Shown piece after piece: positions 21,146 through 32,772 of a DNA stretch of 64,000 bases. Source of the stretch: Sequoia sempervirens (lineage: Eukaryota; Streptophyta; Pinopsida; Cupressales; Cupressaceae); contig VDFB02270651.1 of assembly GCA_007258455.2 (NCBI GenBank), forward strand, positions 695,582,694 to 695,646,693. Direction: 5' to 3'. Position numbers and translations under genes: made by a program. A model generated the notes under the pieces. It had not been told where the DNA came from. It worked only from the letters and a program-made list of their open reading frames with translations, and did not search any database. Position 1 is the stretch's first letter; the number at the start of each line of letters is the position of its first letter.

Positions 21146-22554
21146 AATGAAGATGAAAAACAAAAGCAACCAATGGTGATGTAAACACATAACTCAGAAG
21201 AAAACTCACAAGCATCTACCTCATCTACTCTAGAAGAAGATACAAGTTATATAACAAACTTCGATGAGATAGATTATTAACAACTAATGCAAAGAAGGGA
21301 GGCAACTTGTTTCCAATCACAATTTGACTCAATTCAAACAATCTTTCAAATCATACAACCCTATCTTAACATATTTCTTCAATCCCAGCTATTCTTTCTT
21401 GTAGGTGTCCAACCAATAAAAAATAAAAATAACTTGCTCAAAACTCCACATACCTAGAAACCAATTAATGTTTTAGATACCCATTTTTTCCTTCTAAAAC
21501 ATACCCAAAATTTCCATATAAGTGTTTTGGAACATCACTCTCAAAAATTGACTGTCTTCAATTTTTAAGGGAAAATATTGTCCAACTTTCCCAAGCTGTA
21601 AAAACCTTCTACACAAACCACTAATGTCCCAAATTAACAATTTCCAAGGTGTGAAACAACCTCTAAATCATGAAGTTCACAAACCCTCATTTTACCATGT
21701 TTTGAGAGGGGTTTATTGGAAAACCTATTCCCAAACCTTCCCAAACTCTACTAGAACTTCAAAAATCTTGTATAAGGTCTGAAAAAGCTAAAAAAATTAT
21801 CAAATTATTCTGCCCCAGCAAATATCATACATTTACTCCACTAAACCACTCATTTCACCTAAAAACACACCAATTTGCCTACTAGGGCATCACTCCAAAA
21901 ACCCTCAAATGGCCTCCCCTACTCCTTAAACCCCATCAAAATACAAAATAGTCCTATAGAATCCATTTTTTCAAGTTATAAGAAAAACCAATGGAGGAAA
22001 TGAGGATAAATGCATTTTTTGTGTTTACAAAACCCTAAAATAGGGTTACAAACCTATTTTTAGTAGAAGAGCCATAAAATTCTTAAAACCTTATGAAATT
22101 CGACAAAATAAAAACCAAAATTATCTATATTCATGCCACCATAAAATAAAATGACTTTAATAATATAACTATTCAATGTTGTACAAAAGCTTGGAACAAT
22201 GCTTTACCAATCAAAAATATAGAAAATACAAAATTTCAACTATAAAACAAGGGTTTTTCTATTGATTTTCATTGCATACAAACCTTCAACCTCTTCCACG
22301 AGGTTCTACAAATATAAATAGAATCATAAAACCAAAACAAAATACAAATACTCTTTAACTTCCTGACTCTTCATATACCCAATACTTGCAATTTTTGCCA
22401 TGACAACATTTTGGCAATTTTTCAACTTTTTACAATATTTGCACCATTAGACTCTAAATCACTAAATAATGTCATAAATGGTCTATAAAGACCTTACTAG
22501 ACCCAAAAGACTAAAAAATACTTAAATCATAAATTAATACCTCACTTACATGCT
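21146..22554. other. Unassigned 1.4-kb non-coding stretch in B2
   Basis: Coding resemblance fades after 21400 and returns at about 22555. The stretch is AT-rich with no frame worth reporting. It may be bounded by TGTCCAACC (about 21407) and ...GCACCAACA (about 22580), which would fit a solo LTR or other insertion. However, I find no target duplication, so this is only a suggestion. Confidence 0.4.
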
Positions 22555-22833
22555 TTGTCCTTGGTGCCCCTGCACCAACAACCACCAAACTCGAAAGAAA
22601 TGGAGAAACTTTATGGAAGAGGTAATGAGCTTCTGAAACAATTGGGCTATAGTGGGAAAGGATGTGGAAAGAAAGAACAAGGAATCTATTTTCCTATAGA
22701 GCCTAACACACAAGAAAAAAAAAGTGTTTTGGGATATTTCCCTTCTAAAATAACACAAGCAAATAAAAGACCGTCATTAAACATCAACACCATTATGTGT
22801 AAACCTAAAATAACTCACTTTGAAGCATCTTGA
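22555..22833 (+). pseudogene. B2 G-patch-like segment
   Basis: The frame contains LLKQLGYSGKGCGKKEQGI followed by YFPIEPNTQ. The spacing of Gly, aromatic and Lys residues is that of a G-patch, an RNA-binding module found between protease and RT in many Tat-like and some retroviral polyproteins. A stop follows at 22831. Function is inferred from the family. Confidence 0.6.
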
Positions 22834-23129
22834 ATTGCTTGATATGACTTGTGAACTATCATGGGAATGATTCTAAGATGATGAAGCATTGAAAGAAAAT
22901 TTATGAGTTTATGAAAAACCATCTACTCCTAAAAAGAAATGGGTTACATCTGCTATGATTAGTGCTAAACAAAAAGATGGAGAAAAGTAAAGTAATGAGA
23001 TTGATAAGGACAATGAAGAAAACAAATCCGAATTTTTGAAACAAGGTGCACTTCCTTTAGGAGATACAATTGATGTACCAATGGACATTAAAAATAAGGA
23101 TAAATTGATTAAGATAGGAAAGTTTCTTG
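22834..23129 (+). pseudogene. B2 linker before RT
   Basis: This is charged Glu/Lys/Asp-rich linker sequence, broken by stops. It includes a segment reading KPSTPKKKWVTSAMISAKQK in one frame. No domain is recognised. Confidence 0.5.
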
Positions 23130-24500
23130 ATAAATATGAACAAGAAGACCATACAACATTGCTTCATGAATTTCCCTAACTTTTTCCTTGGACTTATTTA
23201 GATATGTCAGAAATTGATGCCAAGATAGTGACACACAACATAGTCCTTGTTGAAAATGCTAAACTAGTAAGACAAAAGATATAAAATATGAATCATAAGA
23301 TAGCATTATTAGTTAAGGTTGAGATTGAAAAACTCCTCGAGGTTGGTTTTATACAACCTATAGATTATTCTCCTTGGATCTCCAACATTGTCGCAGTCAC
23401 CAAACCTAACAATTGTATTAGGATGTGTACAGACTTTCATGATCTAAATAAATCATCCTTAAAGGATGATTTTACCCTTCCTAATATTGACATGATAGTG
23501 GAATTGACTACATGATATGCTTTTTTGTCATTCATGGATGGATTCTCTGGATATAATCAAATATTTATCAACCCTCAAGATCAATATAAAACAACATTCA
23601 CTATAGTTTGGGGAAAATTTTGTTGGGTAGTTATACCTTTTGGATTAAAGAAAATAAGTGCAACATATCAACAAGATATGAAATTGATATTTTATGATTA
23701 TATACATAAGATATTGCAAGACCATGTTGATGAAATTACAAGACAATGCAAATATTCTTTGAAAGATTTTTGAGCAAATGCAAAAATACAACATGAGATT
23801 GAATCCAAAAAAAGTGTCTTTAGAGTAGATAGTGGAAATTTTTTAGGTTTTATTGTATCTTACAAAGGCATTGAAGTGGACATGAAGAAAACTGATTCTA
23901 TAGTTAACATGCCACCTCCAAGAAACATTTCCCAATTACACACCTTACAAGGAAGAATTTAAGCTATCGGTTGTTTTGTCACATCTCTAGCAGACCGACT
24001 GTTACCTTTCACACATCTTAAAAAATAGGTTTAGTTTAATTGGAATGATGATTGTAAACATACTTTTGAGAGTATGAAATATTACCTCGCTACCCCACCT
24101 ATGTTACAACCCGCTATGCAAGACAAATCGTTTATCCTTTATAGAACAACATCAGCCCATGCTCTTGTAGTATTGTTGACTCAACAAGATGAAAGTGGTA
24201 AGGAACATCCTGTGTATTACATTAGCTAAACTCTAATTGATTATGAGACATGATACACAATGATAGAGAAACAATGTTTGGCTTTTTTATTCGCTACTAG
24301 TAAATTGAGACCTTATTTACTGAATGCTGAAATACATGTGATGGAAAAATTTGACCCTTTGAAACACCTTTTCACTAAAATAAATTTATCTAGATTCTTA
24401 GCTAAGTGTTTTATGTTGTTGACTGAGTTTGACCTTAAGTTTGTTTCACAAAAAGCAATTAAAGAACAATACATAATCGACCATGTTGCGGATGTTCCTT
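23130..24500 (+). pseudogene. B2 reverse transcriptase and first RNase H (decayed)
   Basis: The lead-in PWTYLDMSEID is at about 23190, then VEIEKLLEVGFIQPIDYSPW, KPNNCIRMCTDFHDLNKSS (23288-23515), SFMDGFSGYNQIFINPQDQ (23525 on) and the active-site box DHVDEI at about 23724, in place of YVDD. The connection and RNase H follow with VYYIS, a stop, then the long frame starting 24260 (EKQCLAFLFATSKLRPYLL). The first RNase H acidic residue is replaced (LYRTTSAH). Stops at about 23517, 23772, 23960, 24028 and 24229 make it inactive. Confidence 0.87.
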
Positions 24501-24990
24501 CTCCCTTAGCATTACCTAATATAGAAGCATTTCTTGATGAGAATGTGTTGACTATTCAAAAAGATGAAGAAATGTGGGAATTATACTTTGACGGCTCTAA
24601 GTGTAGAAAAGGATCTAGTGCTGAGGTTTTAATAATTCCACCTAAAGGTAAGCCTATTCCCTTATCCTACTGCTTAAACTTCCTATGCACAAACAATGTA
24701 GTAGAGTATGAAGTGTTAATTGTTGGATTATGTGTCGCTTTGACCTTAGGAGCTCAAAATATTAGGATATTTGGTGATTCACAATTATTCATTAACAAAA
24801 TAAATAGAACATATCAAGCAAAAAATGAAAAATTATCAAAATATAAGGATCTCACAATGACTTTGTTAGAAATATTTGATTCATTCACTATTGATAACAT
24901 CCCATATAAAGATAACCGGCATGCAGATGCAATGGTGAGTGTGGCTTATCTGATATCTCCTCAAGATCCTTCAAAAAAATTCACATTTAT
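24501..24990 (+). pseudogene. B2 second (archaeal-type) RNase H
   Basis: It lies in the long open frame 24260-25498. Motifs are MWELYFDGSKCRKGSSAEVL (first Asp), TNNVVEYEVLIVGL (Glu), RIFGDSQLFINKINRTYQ (Asp) and NRHADAMVSVAYLIS (final Asp of the HxxAD box). All four catalytic acidic positions look intact, making this the best preserved enzyme domain in family B. Its presence places the element in the Tat clade. Confidence 0.85.
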
Positions 24991-26275
24991 TGTACATGCA
25001 ATTATGAAAACATTGATAAAATCTAAAATAGAAGAAGTGATATCAACAACCATTGAAAGCTCTAGTGAATGGTACACACCAATATTTAATTATTTAAAAA
25101 ATGATACCTTTCCTGAGCCAACAACTAAGAATACTCAAGCTCACCTTAGAAAACTTGCATGTAAATATATAATTCTTGTCGATGTTTTGTATGATAGATC
25201 CTTTGATGGTCTCTTACTTAGGTGCCTTAAACAGTCTAAAATACCCATAGCACTTGTGGAAGCCCATGTAGGTGCTTGTGGGGGGAATTTTGGAGGAAGA
25301 TCATTAGTTCAAAAGCTAATCCATATAGGATACTATTGGAGCAATATGGAACAAGATTGCTTTGTATATGTTAAGAAATGTCATAAATTCGAAGAACATA
25401 GAAAATTGATCCAAGCTCTTGATTTTGAGCTTCATGCACAAGTTCCTATTTGGCCTTTCTCGGTAGGGGGCCTTGATATTATTGGAAAAATATCATGACC
25501 CTCCTCTGCTAGGCATACATTTATAATCACCTCAATGGATTATTTCACAAAATGGGTGGAAGTTATTCCCCTTTGTTCAACAACTACTGATGTAATATAT
25601 TGTTTCATATTGGAACATGTTACAACTCGCTGTATACTTCATTCCACTTTAGTTTTGGACAATGGGACACTATTTAAGAACAAAGATGTGAAAAATTTCT
25701 TAGAAACCTTTAACATACAAAATCACTTTTCAACACCGTACTACCCACAATCTAATGGTCAAGCTGAATCAACTAATAGAACCCTCAAACAAATCTTACA
25801 GAAAATAATTAGTAAACATAATAAGGACTAACACACATAGCTGATATATGCATTATGGGCTTATCACATGAATATTAAAGCATCAACTGAGAATACCCCT
25901 TAAAACCTTGTCTATGGCACCGAGGAAATAATTCCCCTAGAGTTAGAGATTTCTTCATTAAGAATTTCTCTTCAAGGGCTTATTGATGATCACATCAACT
26001 TGAAATGATTGAGGAGCAATCCATTAACACTCTTGAGCACCTTCAAGCTTATTCTAAAAGAGTGTAGTGTAGTTACAATGATAACATCATCCCTTGATTA
26101 TTCAATAAGAGTTATTTGGTGTGATGCGAGAATCAATGTAACGTCAATGCTACACCAACTGAAAAAGGAAAGTTTAGCCCTAATTGGATCTGAAGAATAT
26201 ATGTTAAAAGAAATGGATGGTACACCTCTTAAAGAACCTATTAATGTTGCACATTTGCATCAATATTATGTATAA
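24991..26275 (+). pseudogene. B2 integrase
   Basis: The frame from 24260 continues through EWYTPIFNYLKNDTFPEPTT and the zinc module (EAHVGACGGNFGGRS, GYYWSNMEQD, KKCHKFE, in which the last Cys is replaced by Phe). It then reads GGLDIIGKIS, and a stop lies at 25496. The next frame (25535-25831) has MDYFTKWVEVIP, LDNGTLFKNK and QSNGQAESTNRT, so Asp, Asp and Glu are kept. The last part (26009-26275) has lost frame but ends HLHQYYV. With few stops it is the most intact integrase in the window. Confidence 0.87.
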
Positions 26276-26688
26276 CCTTCTTGAATAGTGTGAATGATAA
26301 ATCAGTGGTGTTAGAGATAGTGGATGACTTTCTATGTTCTCTCACATTGCTTGAAAACAATTATTTGTGTGTCTTGAATACTAAAGTAATTATTTAAATT
26401 AATTTTAAGTGTTTACTTTAGGTTTCATACTATTCAAGATAATCATGTATGTTGTGTTAGATTAGATACTTATATGCATTTAATGTTCAACAATTAGATC
26501 ATAGGTGTATTTAATCTAGTATAACATAATTAATCATAATGTTGCATCTAAAAGAAACTAGAATAGTTTTAATTAGATCACATAGAACATGTTAAATCAT
26601 GGAGACATTTATTAAATAGTCTTTCAAAGATTATTTAATTAATCACATTTCCATTTAACATAAAACACAAATAATCAAGCATTAAATG

Positions 26689-26727
<39 letters not shown>

Positions 26728-26765
26728 AGGTTTCAAATAAATTTCATCAAATATATAATGCTAGG
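26276..26765 (+). other. B2 post-integrase block
   Basis: No gene is seen. It aligns with 15451-15775 of B1 up to about 26580. From there AT-rich sequence leads to the (AT)n run. Confidence 0.65.
26692..26725 (+). repeat. (AT)17 microsatellite
   Basis: An uninterrupted run of alternating A and T of about 34 bases lies in the post-integrase block. B1 lacks it. Confidence 0.95.
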
Positions 26766-28770
26766 GTGGTCTATGGATACTAGATCCCTTAGTATCTAGT
26801 GATCACATCTATCTAGATGCAGTCTGTTGAGAGATGGTAGTATGCAATCGTGATCATGAATTTATAAGAGCATCCAAAGCATATTGTAGACCCTGTGCTA
26901 GTCCAAAAATCATGGTATCCCATCCAACCACCTCTAGACACTCTCACTTTATGCTATCTCTATTTTCTTGTAGCTTGGATACCTCTGCATGAAGTATCTC
27001 AACCTTTGCTAGATCTCGAGACAACTGAATCTCCCCATATGCAACTTTGGCTGGATCAACATGCCTCATTGCACCCTCATATGCTGCCCTCTATCTGACG
27101 TAAGGCTCAAACAACTTTGGGTCCCACTCCACAATGGGTGGAGGCACATAGTCTATACTGGTAGCCTGATCAAAGACTGATGAAAGTACTATCTTTGTAG
27201 CTACATGTCAATAGAGGTCATGTAAATCTCTCACAGCCCCTACAAGATATAAATCATAAATATAATTAGTACACATCATGATATATAAATAAATTAAAAT
27301 TATAAGAATGAAAATTAGCACAAGAATAATAATATATAAAATCTCATCACCTAGATCTCTAGCTAGCTATGTAAAAATAGCCTCATCCTATGTAGGAGGC
27401 ATGGAGGATGTGCTAGCCTCTTAATGATCGTAAGTATTGGTATGTGTCGTGGTTGTTGACTATGATATGGTAGCATGAGTGGGAGTTGGATCTCCCCACT
27501 CATGGGCAATTGGACCCTCATCTGCCTATCACTACCCTCACTCATCAACTCCTCCTCCTCCTTGTCCTCCTTCCATGTCACCTCAGTCATCTTCCTCCTT
27601 GTCCTTCTGATTTGGGAGTGGTCCCATGAAGCCTATAGGCTAATCCATTGATAATATAGGAGTTGGTCATGCTACTACCCACCACTCCTCATATGCATCT
27701 ATCACACCAACATCATCAATGTCAAAGACCAGGGGAATATCATGGTCATCATCTGAGGTGAATTGTCTCATATCTTTGGGCCTCTGAGAACTCTAGATTG
27801 ATCTTTGGTAGAAGGGTCATGATACTGGTGGTACTTGTATCTTCCCAAACTATCACATGAAATGATCATAGTAGAAGGGTCTTACTACATAATCATGGCT
27901 TCCTAGTAGAAATCCATCCATCTGGATCCTCCTCAACTATTGAGTCTCATCTAGCCACTGTGGTATTAGTTGGTACAGTCTCCACAAGCTCTCCTCTTGA
28001 TCTAGTCGGTCAAATTTGACTCTCCAAAAGTGTAATTACCCATACTGCCAAGACAGCCTCAATGGATAACTAAATGTGCATGGATATCCTAGGGTTGATA
28101 TACATGGAAACCCTATTGGCCTAGTGCATGTGATGTGCTCTAGGCACCAAACCTATAGTAGTGTACAATGTACCATGATTTCAGCCTCGTGGTATGCAAA
28201 CTTCCCTAGATCATAGTTCAAATGTGCAAGGATGTTGCGGCCCTAGACATATATAGTCTTGTGGTGGTGTATCTACCTGATTATATGAACAAGGTATCCA
28301 TCTAGGTGTGCACCTTGACCATCAAGGATGAGTACTAGTGCCACTATGAAAATTATAATCCATCTTAAGAATGATGATCATGCATAGAGTAGCCATGCTA
28401 GCTCAATACATGGCCCTACGATCTCCTCTCGAACTAGTCCTCCCAAGAAATACCCTATATTTGCTTGCTTCTATGTTAATGTATGATACCCTATGAACCA
28501 CATTATCTTTCCTCAAACATGAACTCAAAGGATGTGATGTACATCCTCCAGAGTGATCGCCATTTCATCAGTGGGTAGGTGAAATGTGCTAGTATTATCA
28601 TCCCATCTCTCCATAAGCACCATCAACATAGAATCATGGTACCTCATGGGATGCATGAGGTACACCCAGTATAATCCAGTAGTCTATAGTATCTGAGTGT
28701 CTACCTTTAATAATGTCAAGACCATGTCTTGTAGGCAACAAAACTGTCTTTTGCTGAGATGCTATTGTGA
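26766..28770 (-). pseudogene. B2 antisense plant mobile domain gene (decayed)
   Basis: On the minus strand, from about 28740 down: LYWVYLMHPMRYHDSMLMVL, MERWDDNTSTFHLPTDEMAI, TLEDVHHIL, then FLGRTSSRGD and a tract with EESLWRLYQLIPQWLDE (about 27950-28010). A Pro/Ser/acidic tail with runs of Glu follows near 27540-27600. The TFHLP-x2-EM-x-ITLED block is the plant mobile domain signature. About 2 kb of antisense coding sequence survives with many stops. It sits between integrase and 3' LTR and points toward pol. Tat-type elements are known to carry antisense extra ORFs in this place. Its role is not known. Confidence 0.78.
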
Positions 28771-28879
28771 CCAAGGTGGAATCTAACAAAAAGGTAAAAA
28801 TATGTCCTATAAGCATCCTAAAATATCAAATATATACATCAACAATCAAAATGTGTACTAAAGTTGTTCTAGTATACTT

Positions 28880-28992
28880 TTCTAAGGGTCCTAGACACTT
28901 TATTTCCCTTTTGGGACACTTCGTGACAAAAGGGGACACTTTGCGAAAAAGGGGACACTTTGCAAAAAAATGGATGCTTTGTGAACTTTTCT
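28880..28992 (+). repeat. GGACACTTT short repeats, B2
   Basis: At least four units of 17-18 bp of the type ggggacactttgcgaaaaa follow each other, the last with ggatgctttgtg. They lie just upstream of the antisense PMD gene start, so they could be part of its promoter region. Confidence 0.8.
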
Positions 28993-29727
28993 TCTAGGGT
29001 CCTAAATCAACTTATAAATGTGTAAAAACATAAAATAAATGTGTAAGGGAAAAGCTAAGGCACATAAACATCAACTAACTTGATGTTGCAACTTGTCTTG
29101 AGCTACCTCCTCCCACATGACCTTGAGTCTCAGAGGCACGTATTCTCAATGGCTCAACATTTTCACTCAATCTCCAATAAAGTCAAGCTACGTGAAGGTA
29201 AAAGAAAAAATGATTACAAATTACTTCACTTTTTACTCTTATATATGTTTAAATTAGGTCTCTTGTGTATTAGGGTTAAAAGTTCTTTTCATTCAAACTA
29301 GCACAACAGGGGCTAGATAGATCCATTTTCAATGTTGTTTATTGCATTGGATTTGTGACTTCACTCATATTTTCATCAAATTTCTATCACTATGTACTTG
29401 GAAATACCCTATGATACAACTTCTCTAATTTGATGTGGTTAGATTGATACCTTGATTCCACCTCCATAATGCAAGCAAAATCAAGGTGGGGCATACATCT
29501 ACCCTCGAATTTGATTTCTATAAGAAGTCAGATAAGAGGATTTTGAACGACTAACAAATCTGTGTTGCAAGGTGCAGTTCCTAACATTGTGGTTTTGTAG
29601 ATAGCTATAGTATGGCCTTCATTCTCTCATACTATGAATGAATCTGTATGAGTATCCTTTTATGAAACAAAGTTTATTGTTCAAATTCCTTTATCTTTCA
29701 TATACATGTAGAGTCATATGGGCGCTA
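28993..29727 (+). other. B2 tail before the polypurine tract
   Basis: No gene is seen. It is homologous to 16801-17464. Confidence 0.65.
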
Positions 29728-29737
29728 AAGTGGGGGC
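29727..29737 (+). other. Polypurine tract, B2
   Basis: AAAGTGGGGGC lies five bases before the 3' LTR start, identical to the tract before the left LTR. Confidence 0.75.
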
Positions 29738-29741
29738 TAGA

Positions 29742-31377
29742 TATAATGACAAAATTTATACTCCCTTCTTGGAGATGGTACAATTTCTCACTTAATCTAG
29801 ACCTATTTTAGTACCCTTGCATTAATACCCTTTAAATCACCATTAATAGGCACCTAATACCCTTTATTTTGGATCTCAAGGCTTATTTCGACTAAAAACT
29901 TGATAAAATCATCAAAAGCATAAAAATTTCTAACAACCTACCCCAAAAAACTAGGGTAGGACTCATATGCCACTTTGGGTGTATGAGTCCCCCTAGGTGG
30001 GACCCATATGCTAGAAGTGGTGTATGAGTCCCATTTGGCCACTTTTTAGGGCTTGATTGGGAAATTCAATTTTTTAATTCAAATTTTTGGTTGATGTTAG
30101 CCTTTGAGATCTAAAGCATGGTAAATTAGGTGTAAGGCCTATATAAGCCAGCTTCTAAGTCATTATTTTCAATCGAGAAGAGAAATTTCAAGATCTAAGT
30201 ATTCACAAGCATTTAAGAATTCTTCAACAAGAGCATTCAAGAGAAAGTATCAAGCAAAGTTGAAGTCTTGGAGCAGTATTATTATTATTTTCAAGTCTTC
30301 AAGCTCACTTTCATTCAAGATCTAGTATTGTCAAGGATTGATTATGGTTTCCTATAGTGAATCATGATGGATTCTAGGTCAGGGAGATGCAACTAGCCAT
30401 CAATCCAAGCTTAATGGCATGTTTTCTAAGTGATTCCATCCTCCATTATCACCCTAATTTCAGCCTAAGGAAGGTATATGTCTTATTGTGGCTTATTGGG
30501 GTGATCAGAGATCTCCCAAAGTGAGCCATTTATCATCATGTTTTCATCCATGCATGTCATTCTAGCACAATAGAATAGGGTTGCATTGCATTTTAGATTT
30601 CATAATTTTAGATAAACTTAAGGTTAGGGTTTATGTTAGCATTTAGATTCAAGATCCATTATTTCTATTGAGGTTTAACTACCAAACTATGGGTTTGACC
30701 GAGACAAACCCCCCAATAGCAAATCAACACTATATTATGTTTTGTAGGTCTTTTTACAGGTTCAGATCCAAAAATCAGATTGGGAGGGTAGAGTAAAGAT
30801 TGTAGAGTTGATTAGGACTTTAAATTTCTGAAAAAAAATAGAATGAGATTGCTACACCATAAGTGGTAAATGAGTCCCACCACAAGCAAATTTCTAAATT
30901 TTTGAAGATTCAAATTAAGCACTATTAGAGTCTTATTCTAGTCCAAAAACCCTAGACAAGGAATGATACACTAGAAGTGGTGTATGAGTCCCAATGTACC
31001 CTAAATCTATCTTTTTTAGCATTTTAGATATTGTTTCATGCCTCTATAGATTTCTAGGTGCACATTTCTAGTTTCTCAACTTTTTTTTTTTTTTCTTATT
31101 TACACTCATTTCTATGCCTTTTATTCAAGTTTTTCACATCATTAAGTTTCAAAATTAGGTCTTGCATATTACTTATCTTTCCAAGCCCTAGCTTGGTGTT
31201 GAACCCCTCTTTAGTCAATAGTCATACCCTAGGACACCCTTTAGCAAATATCTTTTGTTCATTCCAACACCAGAGTGAGATCTCTGGGGTTTCCTTTAAT
31301 GTAATAGTAGCGAAATACAACGTCCCACCTTGTGCTTCATCTCCTAAAAGGTGGAGCACCCTATTTCTATCATTGCA
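29742..31377 (+). repeat. B2 3' LTR (about 1636 bp)
   Basis: It starts TATAATGAC, where the other copy has TGTAGTG (TG changed to TA), and ends TCATTGCA. It holds the TATA box at 30140-30146 and GTATGAGTCCC motifs at about 29981, 30021 and 30979. It lacks the internal duplication of the left LTR and has a 12-base T run at 31081-31092. Confidence 0.85.
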
Positions 31378-31428
31378 CTTTTATTATGCATACCAAGGCC
31401 CATTTTAATTATTTCTTGGTAATAGAAC

Positions 31429-32755
31429 TATAGACACATAAAATATATTGAATGACATTACACATTTGATCCCAATTACTAACACCATTTCATCCTTAAT
31501 CATCCCTTTGTCTAACCATTTAATTGAATACCCTTATTTGATTAAATTCATTAATTTTCCTCTCTTAATTAAATAAATCATTTATCTAATCAAGTCATTC
31601 TCCCTCATTAATTAAATTAATCAGTCTAATTTAATTATCCTTATTTAATTAAATAATCAATTTTAGTTGTAAATCCCTAAAGTCTATCTCATTAAATTAA
31701 ATAAAATAAAATCTTACTTGATTTAATCTAACATCATTTCTTTTAATTAAATAAATCAAAGAGTCCTTATTTAATTAATCCTTTTATCATATTCTTCTCA
31801 TATTTGATTTAAATAAACACATAAATCTAAATCAATATGTCACATCATTTTAATCTCTCATTAAATTAATTAACCTTTATTAATTTAATCTCCATCCATG
31901 TCCCATCCTCTAGCTTTTGCAACTTGCACATGAAAATAGATTTAATTCATTTATTAAATCTCTATTTTCTCTCAAAAGGCATAACAAAGGAATATTCCTC
32001 AAATTTTAATTCAAAATCCAAGTGGACTTTGTGCTTCCAACAAGGCATTTACTCCAATTAATAAGTCATTTTTCCTTGAGCCAAGTGGCATTCTATGCAT
32101 TTTCTTTCCCTCTTCCATGCCATTTCAACAATTTCAAATTCCACCTAATTGCATTTATTGACACATTCTTCAAAACTTGCACATCCCTTATCCATTCATA
32201 TGTTGACAAGTGGCATCTTTCCATTTGTTGATTCTTAGTCCCACATTGCTCTCTTTTGGGCATTCCTCCAACTTGTCATTCTATAAATAAGAGGGCTTAT
32301 TCCTCATTTCATCATCCGAAATCCAAGTAGAATTATTATAGTCATTTTTAGTTCATCCACAATTTGAGTAAAGTTATTATACTCAAATCCATAGCAATCT
32401 ATCATCAATTTCATCCAAGCATAGTTGGGTTTTTTGCAGATTTTCAACATGGAGCTCTATTGAAGTCATCACTACAAACATTCATCCTTCATCAGTCATC
32501 TTCATCACATTATTGGAGTTGGGAAAGGGCCAATTTTTGCATCAAATTGACACCAATTCCTCCATGGGATCAAGAGTTTGCATTGCTTTCAATAGGATTT
32601 AGCTTACTTTCATGTTCTTTCATTCTATTCTTGTTTTCTTTCCTATTTTGAGCTTTGCTAATGGATTTCATGGGGAAACCCTATTCTTACTTGCATATGA
32701 TCCTGTAATGTGTTCTTTCATTGTGTTTTTTAGGTATTTGGATTGGGGTTCTACA
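31429..32755 (+). repeat. Element C 5' LTR (1327 bp)
   Basis: It starts TATAGACACATAAAAT (TG to TA change) and ends GGGGTTCTACA. The first 450 bp are dense in AATTAAATAA-like blocks. A TATA box (CTATAAATAAGAGGG) lies at 32281. The same-length copy is at 49405-50731. Confidence 0.9.
32281..32289 (+). promoter_or_regulatory. TATA box, element C 5' LTR
   Basis: CTATAAATAAGAGGG, with the matching CTATAAATATGAGGA at 50256 in the 3' LTR. It is the probable start signal of the element transcript. Confidence 0.6.
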
Positions 32756-32756
32756 T

Positions 32757-32772
32757 TTGGTGCTAGAAGGAG
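32757..32772 (+). other. Primer-binding-site-like sequence, element C
   Basis: TTTGGTGCTAGAAGGAGGG begins one base after the LTR end. The position and the TGGTGC start fit a PBS. The tRNA is not assigned. Confidence 0.6.

Larger units (their letters stand above)
17481..31377 (+). mobile_element. B2: two-LTR Tat-type element with antisense PMD gene
   Basis: A 13.9-kb unit bounded by homologous direct LTRs (17481-19223 and 29742-31377), with a PBS-like site after the left LTR and a polypurine tract before the right one. The internal order is gag remnant, protease, G-patch-like segment, RT, RNase H, second RNase H, integrase, antisense plant mobile domain, short repeats. The gag structural domain is missing and the pol frame has many stops, so it is not autonomous. 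The left LTR also terminates B1, so no target duplication can be tested on that side. Confidence 0.88.
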
